Below, in pieces: positions 32,848 to 45,898 of a DNA stretch of 64,000 nucleotides. The notes under the pieces were generated by a model. It saw nothing but the letters and a program-made list of their open reading frames with translations, had not been told where the DNA came from and searched no databases. The DNA is from Closterium sp. NIES-65 (lineage: Eukaryota; Streptophyta; Zygnematophyceae; Desmidiales; Closteriaceae), in NCBI GenBank assembly GCA_948144175.1, contig CANXME010002050.1, positions 310,001-374,000 on the forward strand, written 5' to 3'. The stretch's first letter is position 1. The number at the start of each line of letters is the position of its first letter. The position numbers and the translations under genes are program-made.

Positions 32848-35800
32848 CACCCCCATAGGCAAAGTGGGGGAGAACAAGGGGTCACAAGACCAGTCAAGCA
32901 AAGCACAGCAAGCTCGGGGTGGATCACAACGTCACCACACATTCCGAGCACAAGTTCAAAGGCCACAAGGCCAGTTCGCATGCAGGATTATAAACATATA
33001 AAGCTAAACATGCAAGTGCAAGTATATATATAGGTCACAGTACAAGCAAGGTCAAAAAGTGAGCAAGTGAGGCAAGGTAGGCACAAGACCTAACAAAGTA
33101 CAGAAGCGCTGATGATCACAACGCGCGAGTGCCTTGGTGAAGATATCAGCAGTGTTGGCATGAGAGGCCACGTAAGCAAGTCGCAGCTGGCCACGCTGCT
33201 GCAGCTCACGAGCAAGGAAGTAGCGAAGAGCAATGTGCTTTGTTCTGTGCTCCTGTGTGTGCTCCGGACACAAGGCCAGCATGGCCTTGTTGTCTACGTA
33301 CAGAACTGGAGGAGAACGAGGCGGCTCTCCGAGGTCAGTCAGCAGGTAGGTGAGCCAGCGTAACTCCTGTGCAGCCATGGCCCCTGCGTAGATCTCAGCC
33401 TCACAGCTGGAGCCGAGAACTGAAGAAGGGCAGTAGACCGCCACGAAACAAAGCCGGAGCCAAGGCTGAAGGTGTAACACTGTGACGACCGCTGCGTAGC
33501 CACGTCGTCCACCCAAGAAGCGTCTGCATGACCAGTGAGGACCACTGGACTCCGCCCTCCAAGCACTAGCCCCATGCCCGACGTACTGCACAAGTAGCGC
33601 AACACCCTCTTCGCTGCAGCCATATGCTCAGGTCTGTGTCTCCCAGGAGCAACATAGCGTGCCAGAATGCTAAGAGGGTATGCAAGGTCAGGTCGTGTGC
33701 AGGTCATCAGGTACATGAGGCAGCCAACAAACTCTGGGTACGGGCCACTCGGCTCTACGGACTCATCCGAAGGCAGAGCTGAGAGCGAGTGGCGAGTAGG
33801 CAGAGGAGTGGCCTGAGGCGAGGAGTACGTGAAGCCGAAGCACTGAAGGACCTGCTACACCATGTGTGACTGAGTCAGGGTAATGGTGTGCTGGGCTCTG
33901 TCCCGAGTGATCTGCAAGCCAAGGTAGCTGCGCAGTTCACCCAGGTCAGTGCACGTGTGTCTCTTCTGCAGCTCGGACTTCACGTGGGCGAGTCCAGCAG
34001 TGTCAGCTGTGGCAAAGACCAAGTCGTCGACGTATACGAGGATGTAGAACGGTGGCAAAGAGGTGTCGCTGCGCAGAAACAGCGACGGGTCAGCGGTAGA
34101 AGGAGCAAACCCAAGAGCCGCAAGTGTAGTCCTCAGTGTGTCGTGCCACTCACGGGGCGCCTGGCGGAGACCGTAGACTGGCCGCCGGAGACTCCACTGG
34201 GTACAATGAGGAAACGACCCAGAGAAGCCAGATGGGCGGCGCAGCCAGATCTCCTTGTGCAGGCTGCCCTGCAGGAAAGCAGTGCTGAAGTCGAGAGAGT
34301 GAAGCTCGTAGTTGCGCTGAGCGGCTATGTGCAGCAGCACCCGAAGAGTGGTCATCTTTGGGGTGGGAGAGAAGTTCTGAAAGTAGTCAACTCTATGCCG
34401 CTGACTGAAGCCTCGAGCCACGTAACGCGCCTTGAAGACAGGTGGAGAACCCGGCGGCCGCTTCACCCTGAAAATCCACATGCCACTGACAATGTTCGCC
34501 CCAGGTGGGGGAACCTCGTCAACGTAGGTGCCTGTGGCCTTCCAGGAAGCCATCTCTGCGTCCATGGCTACCTGCCACTGAGAGGAGTAGGGACCCTCTA
34601 TCGCTCGCGCGTAAGAGCGCGGAGTCGGGATGTCTGGTGCATTCGGGTCTCCCGCATGAGCAAGCAGCATGGACACGAGATGAGGTGAAGTAGCAGCAAA
34701 ACACTGGAACTCCTCCTGCCTGTCCTCGAGTACGTCCGTGCCAAGAGCACACTCAGCCCCGACGGACGGAGGACAGACAGACTCAGACTCAGCAACAAGA
34801 CTAGCAGCATAGTCTAGACGACAGCGAGCAGCGAAGTCGACAAGCTCAGCAACTAAGGCAGACGCAGCAGTGGACTCAAAGGAAGGGTCAGTGACGACAG
34901 TGGCAAGGAGACCTGTGACAGTAGGACTGGCAGCACGAAGGAAGTCCGACTCTGGGTCAGCAAGAGCAGGAAGAGAGGACTCGGGAGGAGAAGGCAAAGG
35001 GGCACGTAGTTGAGCAGTGGAAGGACGCAGAGACATCCGGTGCGTACCAGGAACAAGAGGAGGACACTGACGCGAACTACGACCACCAGTGCGAGCAGGA
35101 CGGACCGGCGACGCAGGCTCACGACGCTCAGCAAGACCTCCAGTAGGACCAGCGTAGGGAGAAGGAGCAGGCAAGGGGAAGCGGGCTGTAACTGTGACTC
35201 GGACAGGACAGGCGGTGGACACTCTAAGGGAGGAGCAGGACTAGTAGAGGGCGGAAGACCAAGAACCTGATCAAGGAGCGGAACGAAGTACGGACGCGGC
35301 CGCGCAGCACTCCCAGAACCAGCAGGAACAGCACTAGTACCCCCAGCGGCACCACCAGCTCCAGCAGCGCCAACACCAGTACCCTCAGAAGCACCAGCAC
35401 CAGTAGCACCTCCAGTGCCAACACCCCCAGCAGCTCCAGCTCCAGGCGGACCACCAGAGGACGCAACAGCACCTGCTCCAGCACCTCCTGCAGCACCTAC
35501 TCTAGCAGCACCGCCAGCTCCAGCACCAGAAGCACCCCCAGGCCCAGCAGCTCTAGTCCCTCCAGGACGAGCACCTCCGGGACCCGCGGCACCAGCGCCC
35601 TCAGCAGCAGTAGAACCTCCAACACCAGTAGCACCTCCAGCTCTAGCAGCACGGCTACAGCGCCGAGCAAACCACTCGCGTAGCTTCTGTGGTGAGAGTA
35701 GCTCCCGCCGGGACGAAGCACCCGAAGGACCTCCAGACCCACTACCGCCAGATGCCACACGAGCAGGCCCAGCACCCTCAAGCTCCGCACCCCCAAGCTC

Positions 35801-37288
35801 AGTACCCCCAGGCTCAGCACCCTCAGGCTCCGCACCCCCAAGCTCAGCACCCCCAGTCTCAGTACCCCCAGGCTCAGCACCCCCCGGAGTCAGCACCCCT
35901 AGGCTCAGCACCCCCACACCCCGCACCCGCAGGCTCAGCACCCCTAGCAGCACGAGAGTCAACAGCTACCTCGACAGGCTCGACTGCATCTACTTGGGAC
36001 ACACCTGAGGGGGCAGGACCCTGAGGGGGGAGGGGGTCTACCGGGGGGGGGACCTGGCGAGAGGAAGAGCGGCGGCGGGGGGAGGGACGCAGTGCGGTAG
36101 GGGAAGAGACGGTAGTAGGACAGAACACGGCGCGAGGTGGGGTGGTAGAACTGCCAACCTGGCTCGTCAAGGGGGAAGCCAAGGAAGACGTAGAGAACAG
36201 CTCGGGGGGACAGCTTGTCCGCAGACAAGTCGCGGACAAACGCCCGAGATCCCCTGACACGGAACGCAGACGCATCACCAACCTTCCCCGTCCACAGCAA
36301 AGCAGGGGAGGTCTCTGGCATGGAGACCCAGGGCTGAAGGTTGATCTGGTGCTCCGTGTACCGAACCGCAAACGGCCACAGAAAATGGGGGGCAGCCGCA
36401 TGGACCATGGACGTACGAGCGACGTCCATGACCATGCCAATGCGGCGCTCAGCAATCCCATTTTGCTGTGGAGAGTCCGGAAGCGTGAACGTCTGGCGGA
36501 TGCCTCGTGCACGACAGAAAGCTCGCAGAAGGTCAGAGGAGAACTCTCCGCCTCTGTCGGAGTGCAGACGCAGAACAGGAAAGTCAGAGCCGAAACTCTC
36601 TCTGAGCTGGAGACGAGCTGCGCGGATCCAGTCGATCAACACCTTAGTGACCTCACCCTTGCTGCGCAAGGGGAAGACTGTGGTGTGACGTGAGTAGTCG
36701 TCAACCACCAGTAGGAAGTAACGCTCGTGACCCAGTCCACGGACGCGGGCTGGGCCCCACACGTCCATGTGAAGCGTTTGCAGCGGAGCCTCTGTCGGAG
36801 GAGACTCGGAGGAGTGAGGAGCGGCGTGCTGCCGCCCCTCGACGCAGGGAACGCAGGTAGGGGCAGGCAGGAAGGGGAGGAAGGTACCGGGGCAGACCAG
36901 AGACAAGGACACGGGAGGCCATGCCTCGGAGACGAGGCAGGGAAGGGTGACCAAGGCGGTGGTGCCATAAGAGAGTCTGGTGAGACAGGAGACGACACAA
37001 GCAGGGGGCAGACTCAGGACCATACCTGGACGCTGCAGCAAGCACCTGACCCGACGCAGCTACCAGACCAGACTCAGCGACTGGAGGAGAATCAATAGTC
37101 AGTGTGTACAGGCTCGACCCCGGCTGACTGGTAAACGGTGGCTGACCAGTCCGGACGCCCGTGCGAATGACGTACCGGCAGCGAGCAGTACTCAGTGGCC
37201 CTCTACTCTGAGCGTACCACTCGCGAAGCTGCTGGGGCGAAAGGGTCTCGCGCGGACGACTCTGCAGCTGCACCTTGCCACTACAAGA
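32848..37288 (-). pseudogene. pol: Copia-4 pol and 3' UTR, inner part
   Basis: In element sense (right to left): SPQQLREWY with RCRYVIRTGVRTGQP (37270-37150), pre-integrase HQTLLWHHRLGHPSL, integrase MDVWGPARV, LHSDRGGEFSS and QQNGIAERR (36800-36400). The pentapeptide linker is 35720-35960 and an Ala/Gly-rich stretch is 35300-35650. RT has GMWIFRVKRPPGSP and YVDDLVFA (34500-33950); RNase H ends with ANTADIFTKAL near 33100. A conserved 3' UTR of about 200 bp follows to 32848. Copia-3 cuts it at 37288. Broken fossil. Confidence 0.82.
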
Positions 37289-38327
37289 TGCGGAGATAAC
37301 TGCAGCAACGGGAGCTAGGCTACGGGCTAGGCACGTGTGCTCGTGTGATCTCTGCGTTCGTTAGTCCTTAGTCGTTTTCCTTGTGCACACACTACTTGCT
37401 AGTTCACGGGGAAAATTGGCAAGAGTTTCACTAGGAAAAGTTCAGAACAGTCGGTACAATGAAGTTGGCATAGCAAGACTACATCAGAGCAAGCATTCAG
37501 GTCGGCCAACTGCCACCGCACCTTGGTCGACCGCGTTCCAGCACGACTTGGTCGACCGCACTCCAGCAAGGCAAGGTCGATGGCGTGCCAACGTTGCAGG
37601 ACAGCAGTGCACCCGCTTCACAGGTGCGCGCAGATGATTGGCGTGCAGAGTCCTGTCACCTCTGATCCGCCACGACGACCTCGGGATACCACCACCGAGG
37701 TTGGGCTCGCCAACTTCGCCTGGGAGACCGTCGCACTCCTCTACAGCACTTCGTCTCCCAGGTAACCTAGTCGACCGGGCAACCATGTCGACCAGCAGCT
37801 CCCGTACGTGCCCGTCGACCTCCCAAGTCGACGACCACCTCCACGTCGACCTCACCAGGTCGACGACACCATCGGTCGACCTCCTCCAGGTCGACGTCCC
37901 CTCTGGTCGACCAGCTCCACGTCAACCAGCACAGTCGGCCGACTACCCACGTCGGCCGCTCGAAGTGCGTCACGAAGTTGACGCCCCGCTACTCGACGCC
38001 CGACTGCTCGGCTTCTTGCGTAAAGGTCGACGTCGGTCCCTCCTTCGTCGACCACCAGGTCCAGTCGACCACCCACAGGTCGACCAGCGGTCCGTTAGCC
38101 GACCGCCAAAGTCGGCTTCGTCGTCCTCCACAGGTCGACTCCCAAGTCGACCTCCCCGAAGTCGGCGCCACCCCGAAGTTGGCGCCCGTGCAGTGGTTCC
38201 CCGTGCAGGTCGACCTCCTCGTCGACCAGCTTACCCACTGCTGCAGGTCGGCTGCTATCCTCACACCCGACCACGAAGTCGGCTCTGCCCAAGCGAGGAC
38301 GGGGCCAACACCCAACTCCCGTTGACA
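37289..38327 (-). repeat. Copia-3 3' LTR
   Basis: 1,039 bp. Between 37530 and 38240 it is packed with GTCGAC and AGTCGGC words, about twenty GTCGAC in roughly 700 bp. The purine tract GCAGGGGAG precedes it in element sense. Confidence 0.93.
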
Positions 38328-38455
38328 CTCCCCTGCCGCGTTCACGCTTGGGCACCCAGCCCACACGGCAGTACAGCTCGGAGACTAGCTCGTCAACGTG
38401 CACCCAACACATAGCACGTCGTCCACCGCACCAGCCATGCAAAAGGGCATGGCAC

Positions 38456-40465
38456 CTACTGCTGCACATCGTTGTCGCCGTCGCCCACGTCGGCCAAGCG
38501 CACTTGGCCGATTGCGACGGAGCACCGGTTGAAGGCCGGATAGTGCAGCGCCTTCGTCAGGAAGTCGGCCGGCTGCTCAGCGGTCGGGATGTACTGCAAC
38601 GAGAATTTCCCGCGCCTCACCATGTGCTGTAGCCAGGCCTGTCGCCGTTCCATGTGCTTGAGGTTGCCCGTCAACCCCATGCCCTCGGCGACCGTGATGG
38701 CCGACTTGTTGTCCACGTGCAGGACAGTCGGCTTCCCGGCATCCAGCTTCCGGAACTCGGCGAGGAGGAAGCGAAGGCGGCGTCCCTCTTTGCCAGCTTC
38801 AGTGGCTGCCACGTACTCAGACTCGGTCGACGACAACGTCGCGCACTTAATGCGCTGGCTCGACCAGGAGACTGCTGCCCCTCCGTAGACGAACACGTAG
38901 CCACTCGTGCTAGTCCTGTTCTGCTTGTCACCGGCGTCGTCGGCGTCCACGTAGCCGACCAGCTCCAGCGACTCAGGTCCACCGCCGAACTCCAGGGCGG
39001 TGTCACGTGTGTTGGCGAGGTAGGCGAGGCAGCGGTCGACCTCGCGCCAGTGCTGGTCGCTCCTCACCGTGAGGCCGCTCCCCAGCTTGCTGCAGGCGAA
39101 GGCGATGTCCGGCCTTGTCGTCGTCGCCGCGAACTGCAGCGAGCCGACCTTCTGCCGGTACTCCTCCTCCTGCCGTTCCTGCGCCTCCTCGTCATTGAAG
39201 GTGAGCTCGGCGTAGGCACCGACCGAGACCGGCGTCTTCGGGGTGCGCACGGTCTGTTCCTCGTCGAGGAAGCGCCTACGCAGCTTGTCGGCGTAGCCCT
39301 GCTGATGCAGCCACAGCTTCCCCGCTGACCTGTCGCGCACGATCTCCAGCCCGAGGTACTTCTGCACCGGCGAGATCTCGCGCAGCTCGAAGGCGGCTTC
39401 CAGCAGCTCCTTCAGCTCCTTCAGCATCGCGGCGCTGCTACTGGCGGCAAGCAGGTCGTCGACGTAGACCAGCACCCACCAGACTACTTCACCCTCGCCG
39501 ACCTTGAAGTAGAGAGCCTCGTCAACCTGGCTCTTCTTCCACCCGGCGCCGACCAGCACATCGTTGAGCGCCAAGTACCACAACAGCGGCGACTGCTTCA
39601 GCCCGTACAGGCTCTTCAGCAGCTTACACATCCGGCCGGTTCCGTCGTTGAAGTAGTCCGGCTGAGACATGTACAGCACCCGATCGAGCTTGCTCTGCAG
39701 TACGGCGTTCTTCATGTCGAGCTGCATCAGGTTGAGGTTGAGGACGGCGACGATGCTGAGGAAGATCCTCAGCGTGACGTAGCTGCTCACCGGCGCAAAC
39801 GTCTCGTCGTAGTCGGCGCCGTACACTTGTGTGAAGCCCTTCACGACCAGCCTCGCCTTCTCTCGCTCGACGGTGTCGTCGATGTGGTACTTCGTCGTCA
39901 ACACCCACCGGTTTTTCATGACGTTCACTCCCGACGGGCGTTCGACCAGCTCCCAAGTGCCCATGTTGATGAGGCTCCGAATCTCCTCCTCCATGGCGGC
40001 CTTCACCGCCGGGCCCTTCCAGCTCGCCAACGCCTCCCTCACCGTCATCGTCGAGATGTCCCAACGGTGCTCGGGGTCGGCTAGCATGTCAGGGTCGAGC
40101 TCCGAAAGCTCTTCATCCTCCTCGGCGTCATCATACAGCAGGTCGTCGTCATCGTCCACTTCATATACCGTGGTGAAGGCGGCAGGGACGAAGAAGTCAG
40201 GCGGCCTCCGCAGTCGGCCCGAACGCCGTGGTATCTGCTGGACCTCCTCGGCGTCCCCTCCATCGTCGATGCCCTCAGCGTCTTGCTGCTCTTCAGCCGG
40301 CGTCCCAGCCGACTGCTCCCCTGTGGTCGGCGTCCCAGCCGACTTCTCCCCTGGGGTCGGCTCTCCTGCCGACGGCCCGATCGCCGACTGCTCCATGGTC
40401 GGCTTCACGGCAGCCTGCTCCCTTGTCGGCTGCTGCTCCTCGACCTGCTCCTCCCCTATCGACTG
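38456..40465 (-). pseudogene. pol: Copia-3 RT and RNase H part
   Basis: An acidic linker (DDDDLLYDDAEEDEELSELD) precedes RT. RT shows NRWVLTTKYHID, VVKGFTQVYGADYDETFAPV, MQLDMKNAVLQSKLDRVLY and YVDDLLAAS (about 39470). RNase H shows VGYVDADDAGDKQNRTSTSG, STESEYVAATEAGKEG and HVDNKSAITVAEG and ends near 38456. It closes 128 bp from the LTR. Fossil, mostly open. Confidence 0.88.
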
Positions 40466-40479
40466 CAATCACATGTCGA

Positions 40480-42110
40480 TTCGCCGCTTGTCACGTCGGC
40501 CACCGGCGATGCCCTTGGCCAGCGCCGAAGGCGGCGTCCCACTACTCCCCTCATCGCCGGAGGCCGACACCGAGGTCAGCCCACGCAGGTCGGTCACGAG
40601 GGGAGGGGCAGGGGTCAGAGGGAGAGGGGTAGAGGTGCGGACGTCTTCTACGTCCTCAGTAGCAAGCTCACCGACCTCGGCAAGCAGCGGCAGCGTCGCC
40701 GACGAGGTGTCAGAGGGCGGGGTGGACGACAAGCGGCCGGACACCGGCCCATGGTCCATCTTCCACTCGGCCAGCAACATTTCCTCGTAAAACACCACGT
40801 CCGACGTGGTGACCACCCGGTCAGTGGCGACGTCAAGGAGCTCCCAGCCCTTGCTCGCCACCGATACGCCAAGGTGCAGGCCCCACTTGGCCTTCGGCTT
40901 CAGCTTCCCACCACGCTGCTGCTCAGGAACAAGGAACTGCGCCATGCAGCCCCACACCCGCGACAGCGACAAGTCGGGCTTCTTCCTGGTCAGCAGCTGG
41001 TACGGCGTCGTCCCCGGCGGCAGCGTCGATCTCTCAAGGCAGTTGCGGACCCAGACGGCCTGCCGCAGAGCGAGGTGCCACCAGTGGTGCTGCACACCCA
41101 TGTGCAGCAGCATCGTCCACACCGACTCCACCACCGTCCTCATCTCCCGCTCCGCCATGCCGTTCTGCTGCGGGGTGTATGGGCAGGTCAGGTCGTGGAC
41201 GATCCCCTTGCCGCTCACGAAGTCGGTGAACTGCTTCCCGAGGAACTCCCCTCCCCGGTCTGAGCGCAGCATCAACACCGACTTCTTCGTCTGCCGCTCA
41301 GCCACCGCCAACCACTGTACGAACGCCTGCAGCGCATCTGACTTCTTGGCGACCGGCTTCACCCACACGTAGCGGGTCTTGCGGTCCTTCAGCAGGAAGA
41401 AGTACAGGCTGCCATCCTTGGCAGTCACGCGGAATGGCCCGCACAGGTCGATGTGCACGACGGCCAGCACGTCGTCGGCGTCGGAGCCGTGGTCGGGGAA
41501 GGTGTGCCGCGCCAGTTTCCCGCCGACGCACGAGACACACGGGGAGTCGGCGTCCGGCGCCGACTTGAGGTCCAGCCCAATGGCGACCTCGTTCTTCGCC
41601 GAGCTCCGTATGGTGTCCATGCCGACGTGCGCAAGCCTCGCATGCATCAGGTCCGGCGTCCACTTCGTCTTCGAGACGATCGCCCGCAGAGCCACCACCT
41701 CCGTCGTGGGCGGCGTCGACCTCGTCGCGCAGGGACGCAGGTCGGTGCAGAGGACTCGCCCAGAGTACGTCGCACGCCCGAGCACCTCCCCTGCCACCGA
41801 GACGAGCAGCATGACGTCTCCGTCCTCCTGCAGCTTCACGCCATGCTCCTTGAGCTGGCCGGCCGACAGCAGGTTAGCTCGCACACCCGGGACGTACAAC
41901 ACGTTGGGGATGAGCACCTCCTTCCCGGCCTCTCCTCGCAGAGCGATGGTGCCGCGGCCCTGGACATCCTGCAGCGCCCCATTGAAGCCGCGCATATGCC
42001 TGATGGCGCCGCTCGGCTGCAGGTCGACGAAGACCTCCTTCGTCCCCATCAGGTGGTGGGAGCAACCGCTGTCGAGCAGGACCACCGCCGGGTTCGCCTG
42101 CACAGCTGCC
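40480..42110 (-). pseudogene. pol: Copia-3 protease and integrase part
   Basis: The protease shows VVLLDSGCSHHLMGT near 42085-42040. The pre-integrase zinc module follows with HARLAHVGMD and CVSCVGGKLARH. The integrase core has D in VVHIDLCGPFRV, D in MLRSDRGGEFLG and E in QQNGMAEREMR. It continues to the C-terminal ISHIP-like region (KPDLSLSRVWGC) and a linker. Standard copia arrangement; fossil. Confidence 0.88.
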
Positions 42111-42119
42111 GCCACCGCC

Positions 42120-43612
42120 TAGAAGTCTTCTCCGGCCTCCGGTGCCAGAGAGATGGTCGGCTCCACGACGCCGACCAGCGAGCACGACGCCGTCTTGTCG
42201 TCTCGCCCCTTGCCGCCAGCAGGGGAGACGGCGTCCTTCGCCGAAGTCGATGTCTTGGTCGACTGCTTCTCCTTGCGCGGCTGGTTTCCTCCACGACGAG
42301 GACGACGGCTGCCAGACCTCCCGCGGCTGCCCTTGTCGTCGTTGTCGGAGTCACTGCGGTCGGGACACTCGAAGGAGAGGTGATCGGGGCTGTGGCAGAT
42401 CCAGCACTCCCGACGTCGACCTCCTCCTCCTCGACCGCCGTCCTTGGTCGACTTCTTCTCAACCTCCTTGGTCGACTTCCAGCCACCGCTCCCGCCGCCA
42501 CCTGACTGTCCGCGCTGTCCTGGTCGGCCTCCTTGCTTCGCCGGGGCGACGAAGTTGGCCTGCGCCAAGAGCTCCTGCGACCGCCCTGCCTCCTGCATCG
42601 CCTCGTCCTGCAGGATATACGAGGTCAGGTTGTCCTCGTTGAGCGTCGCCCTTGTGCTCGGCGCCATAGACAGCCGCTTCAGCAGGTTGTAGCTGCTAGA
42701 CAGTCCCTGCATGACATGGGTGATGTACGACGCCGTGGAGTACTGCGCGCCGACCATCCTGATGGTGGCGAGAATTCGCCTGGCTCGGTTGCAATAGTCG
42801 GTCGCACTCTCCTCGTCGCCCATACGCAGGTGTGTCAGCTGTCCCTCCAGCTGGGCGATGAACAGGTCGTCGGTGACTTGGTACGTCGACTCGATGAAGT
42901 GCCACGCCCGGTGGCCGGCGTCGAGGTACTCCCGGCACCACTTCAAGGCGATCTGCACGCCCGGCGAGCAGCACCGCGAGATGACCGTGAAGGTCAACAA
43001 CTGCACGGCGCGAAACTCCGCACGCAGGTCGGGGTGGTGCTCCCCCGGCGTCGCCACGGTCCCTCGGGCAAAGCCGATCAGCCCGGCCATCTCCAGCTGG
43101 GGCTCGATGGCTTCCTTCCAGGTGAGAATGTCGGGTCGACCGACCAGCGGAGGGGTGACCGAGATCCTGTCCGGCGTAAACTTGAAGTAGCCGTAACTCG
43201 GCGCAATCCCACCTGCCGTCACCTGGGACGCTGACATCGGCGACAATCCGCTTCGTCGTCCTCCGACGTCGCCCTGCGAGGAGCCTGCAGCCGCCGACGA
43301 CTGCACCCCTCGCGTCTGAACGCCGCCGACTTCACCGGCGTGTATCACACCTCGGTGCCTCGACGTGCCTCCCGCACTGCTGCCGACTTGACCACCACCG
43401 GCGTTGACGCCCACGTCGACGCCGCCGTCGTTGTTCACCGGTCGAGGAGAGGCAGGTCGAGAAGGGGGGTGCTCCGCCGCCCACACGGAGCGGAGTCCGG
43501 CTTCGACGACTGCCCAGGGTATCGCCCCATACTCCTGGGCCTCATGGCGTCTCCTCGCATCCTCCAGCCGTCCCTCCAGGGTATCCATCACCTCGGCGTC
43601 GCCTACACGCAC
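42120..43612 (-). pseudogene. gag: Copia-3 gag
   Basis: An open stretch of about 497 codons from MRVGDAEVMDTLEGRLEDA. The middle has the copia gag pattern (CREYLDAGHRAWHFIESTY, LTHLRMGDEESATDYCNR, YITHVMQGLSSSYNLL). A basic Ser/Lys-rich stretch leads to the zinc knuckle CWICHSPDHLSFEC (about 42366-42408), C-x2-C-x4-H-x4-C. A lysine-rich tail (RKEKQSTKTSTSAKD) follows. This is the conventional copia gag layout, unlike the Copia-1 lineage. Confidence 0.85.
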
Positions 43613-43711
43613 GCTAGTGACTGCACGGCTGCCGGTCTACGAACACGATCGGTATGTGCAAAGTCGGCTAGACTGAACTACGTCGCGGTGTCGTCCACGC
43701 TCACCTCACCA

Positions 43712-44750
43712 TGCGGAGATAACTGCAGCAACGGGAGCTAGGCTACGGGCTAGGCACCTGTGCTCGTGTGATCTCTGCGTTCGTTAGTCCTTAGTCGTTC
43801 TCCTTGTGCACACACTACTTGCTAGTTCACGGGGAAAATTGGCAAGAGTTTCACTAGGAAAAGTTCAGAACAATCGGTACAATGAAGTTGGCATAGCAAG
43901 ACTACATCAGAGCAAGCATTCAGGTCGGCCAACTGCCACCGCACCTTGGTCGACCGCGTTCCAGCACGACTTGGTCGACCGCACTCCAGCAAGGCAAGGT
44001 CGATGGCGTGCCAACGTTGCAGGACAGCAGTGCACCCGCTTCACAGGTGCGCGCAGATGATTGGCGTGCAGAGTCCTGTCACCTCTGATCCGCCACGACG
44101 ACCTCGGGATACCACCACCGAGGTTGGGCTCGCCAACTTCGCCTGGGAGACCGTCGCACTCCTCTACAGCACTTCGTCTCCCAGGTAACCTAGTCGACCG
44201 GGCAACCATGTCGACCAGCAGCTCCCGTACGTGCCCGTCGACCTCCCAAGTCGACGACCACCTCCACGTCGACCTCACCAGGTCGACGACACCATCGGTC
44301 GACCTCCTCCAGGTCGACGTCCCCTCTGGTCGACCAGCTCCACGTCAACCAGCACAGTCGGCCGACTACCCACGTCGGCCGCCCGAAGTGCGTCACGAAG
44401 TTGACGCCCCGCTACTCGACGCCCGACTGCTCGGCGTCTTGCGTAAAGGTCGACGTCGGTCCCTCCTTCGTCGACCACCAGGTCCAGTCGACCACCCACA
44501 GGTCGACCAGCGGTCCGTTAGCCGAAAGCCAAAGTCGGCTTCGTCGTCCTCCACAGGTCGACTCCCAAGTCGACCTCCCCGAAGTCGGCGCCACCCCGAA
44601 GTTGGCGCCCGTGCAGTGGTCCCCCGTGCAGGTCGACCTCCTCGTCGACCAGCTCACCCACTGCTGCAGGTCGGCTGCTCCCCTCACACCCGACCACGAA
44701 GTCGGCTCTGCCCAAGCGAGGACGGGGCCAACACCCAACTCCCGTTGACA
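43712..44750 (-). repeat. Copia-3 5' LTR
   Basis: 1,039 bp, about 1% diverged from the 3' copy. Internal sequence begins TGGTGAGGTGAGCG in element sense, a possible primer site not matched to a tRNA here. Confidence 0.93.
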
Positions 44751-45670
44751 CAAGAAGCTCCCGAACTACTCACTCCAGGACGACTCCCACCACGGCCACC
44801 CCGACAACCCCAACTAGCGTACCACTTACGAAGCTGCTGGGGCGGGAGGGACTCACGCGGACGTCGCTGTAGCTGCAGCTGGCCACCGCCAGTAGTAGCC
44901 GCAGTAGAAGCAGTAGCACTAGTAGCAGCATTAGCCGCAGTAGCAGCATTAGTAGCAGTAGCAGTAGTAGCAGCGCGGCCACCCCTACAACCCCAGCTAG
45001 CGTTCCACTCATGAAGCTGTTGGGGCGTGAGGGACTCACGCGGACGGCGTTGGAGCTGCATCTGGCCACGCCAGGAGCAGCAGTGTAGTAGAAAGAGCAG
45101 TAGCAGCAGGAGCAGCGGTAACAGCAATACGAGCAGGGCAGTGCTCACCAGTGGCGTCGGCGTGCCTCGGCTCGGCAGCGGCGGCGGCTCGACGGCGGCA
45201 GTGGCCCGACGGCGGCGGCGGCTCGACAGCGGTGGCGGCTCGACGGCAGCACCGGCTCGACGGCAGCAGCGGCTCAACGGCGGCGGCGGCTCGGCAGCGG
45301 CGGCGGCTCGGCGGCGGCAGAGGCTGGACGGCGGCGGCAGCTACGGCTCGGCAGCAGCGATGGCGGCAGGGCCGCGAAGGGCGGCGACGGGGCCGCTAGA
45401 GGGTGGCGACGGGGCCGCTAGAGGGCGGCGACGGGGCCACTAGTGGCGGCGGCGGGGCCGAGAAGGGTGGCGACGGGGCCGCTAGAGGGCGGCGACGGGG
45501 CCGCAAATGGCAGCGGCGGGGCCGGGAAGGGCGGCGACGGGGCCGCTAGAGGGCGGCGACGGGGCCGCTAGAGGGCGGCGTCGGGGCCGCAAAGGGCGGC
45601 GACGCGGCCGCTAAAGGCGGCGGCGGGGCCGCGAATGGCGGCGACGGGGCCGCGAGAGGGCGGCGACGGG
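44751..45670 (-). pseudogene. Copia-4 gag-side linker repeats and GC-rich leader
   Basis: Beyond Copia-3 the Copia-4 sequence resumes with two more copies of the RRPRES-LTPQQL-EW module (44800-44870, 45005-45060). Between them is a (Ala-Thr)-rich tract of AGTAGCAGT triplets. From about 45160 a GGCGGCGGCTCGACGGCAGC array and then GGGCGGCGACGGGGCCGCTA units form the GC-rich leader, interrupted at 45670 by TRIM-1. The conserved gag core of Copia-1 is not recognisable. Confidence 0.7.
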
Positions 45671-45898
45671 TGTCCGAAAATATAAGTTATATTTTCTATA
45701 TGTAACAGCGTGTAGGATTGGGTACTGTAGTTATAGCCATTCTAGTTGGTGGTGCACCATTCTTGCTTTTGCTTGCCTATTTGTACTGTTTGCTCTATAG
45801 TGAACTACCCCTTTTTTGTTGGCCACCCCTCTCCCACGCTACCTTCCACTACCAAAACCCTAGCCATGGGCGTATGAGCTCAACCTACTACTTTGACA
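45671..45898 (+). repeat. TRIM-1 5' LTR
   Basis: TGTCCGAAAATATAAG...CTTTGACA, followed by TGGTATCCAGAGC. Confidence 0.9.

Larger units (their letters stand above)
37289..44750 (-). mobile_element. Copia-3: Ty1/copia element with long LTRs
   Basis: 7,462 bp with two 1,039-bp LTRs that differ at about eleven positions, flanked by CAAGA (37284-37288, 44751-44755). The uninterrupted target sequence can be read in Copia-6 near 53832-53850. LTR ends are TGTCAACGGG and TATCTCCGCA in element sense. It holds gag with a CCHC knuckle, protease, integrase, RT and RNase H. It is a different lineage from Copia-1 by LTR length, knuckle type and protein sequence. Nearly whole; about two breaks. Young. Confidence 0.95.

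Noticed and set aside
38654-42505. Long plus-strand open frames across Copia-3
   Set aside because: They are antisense shadows of gag and pol caused by high GC at third positions.
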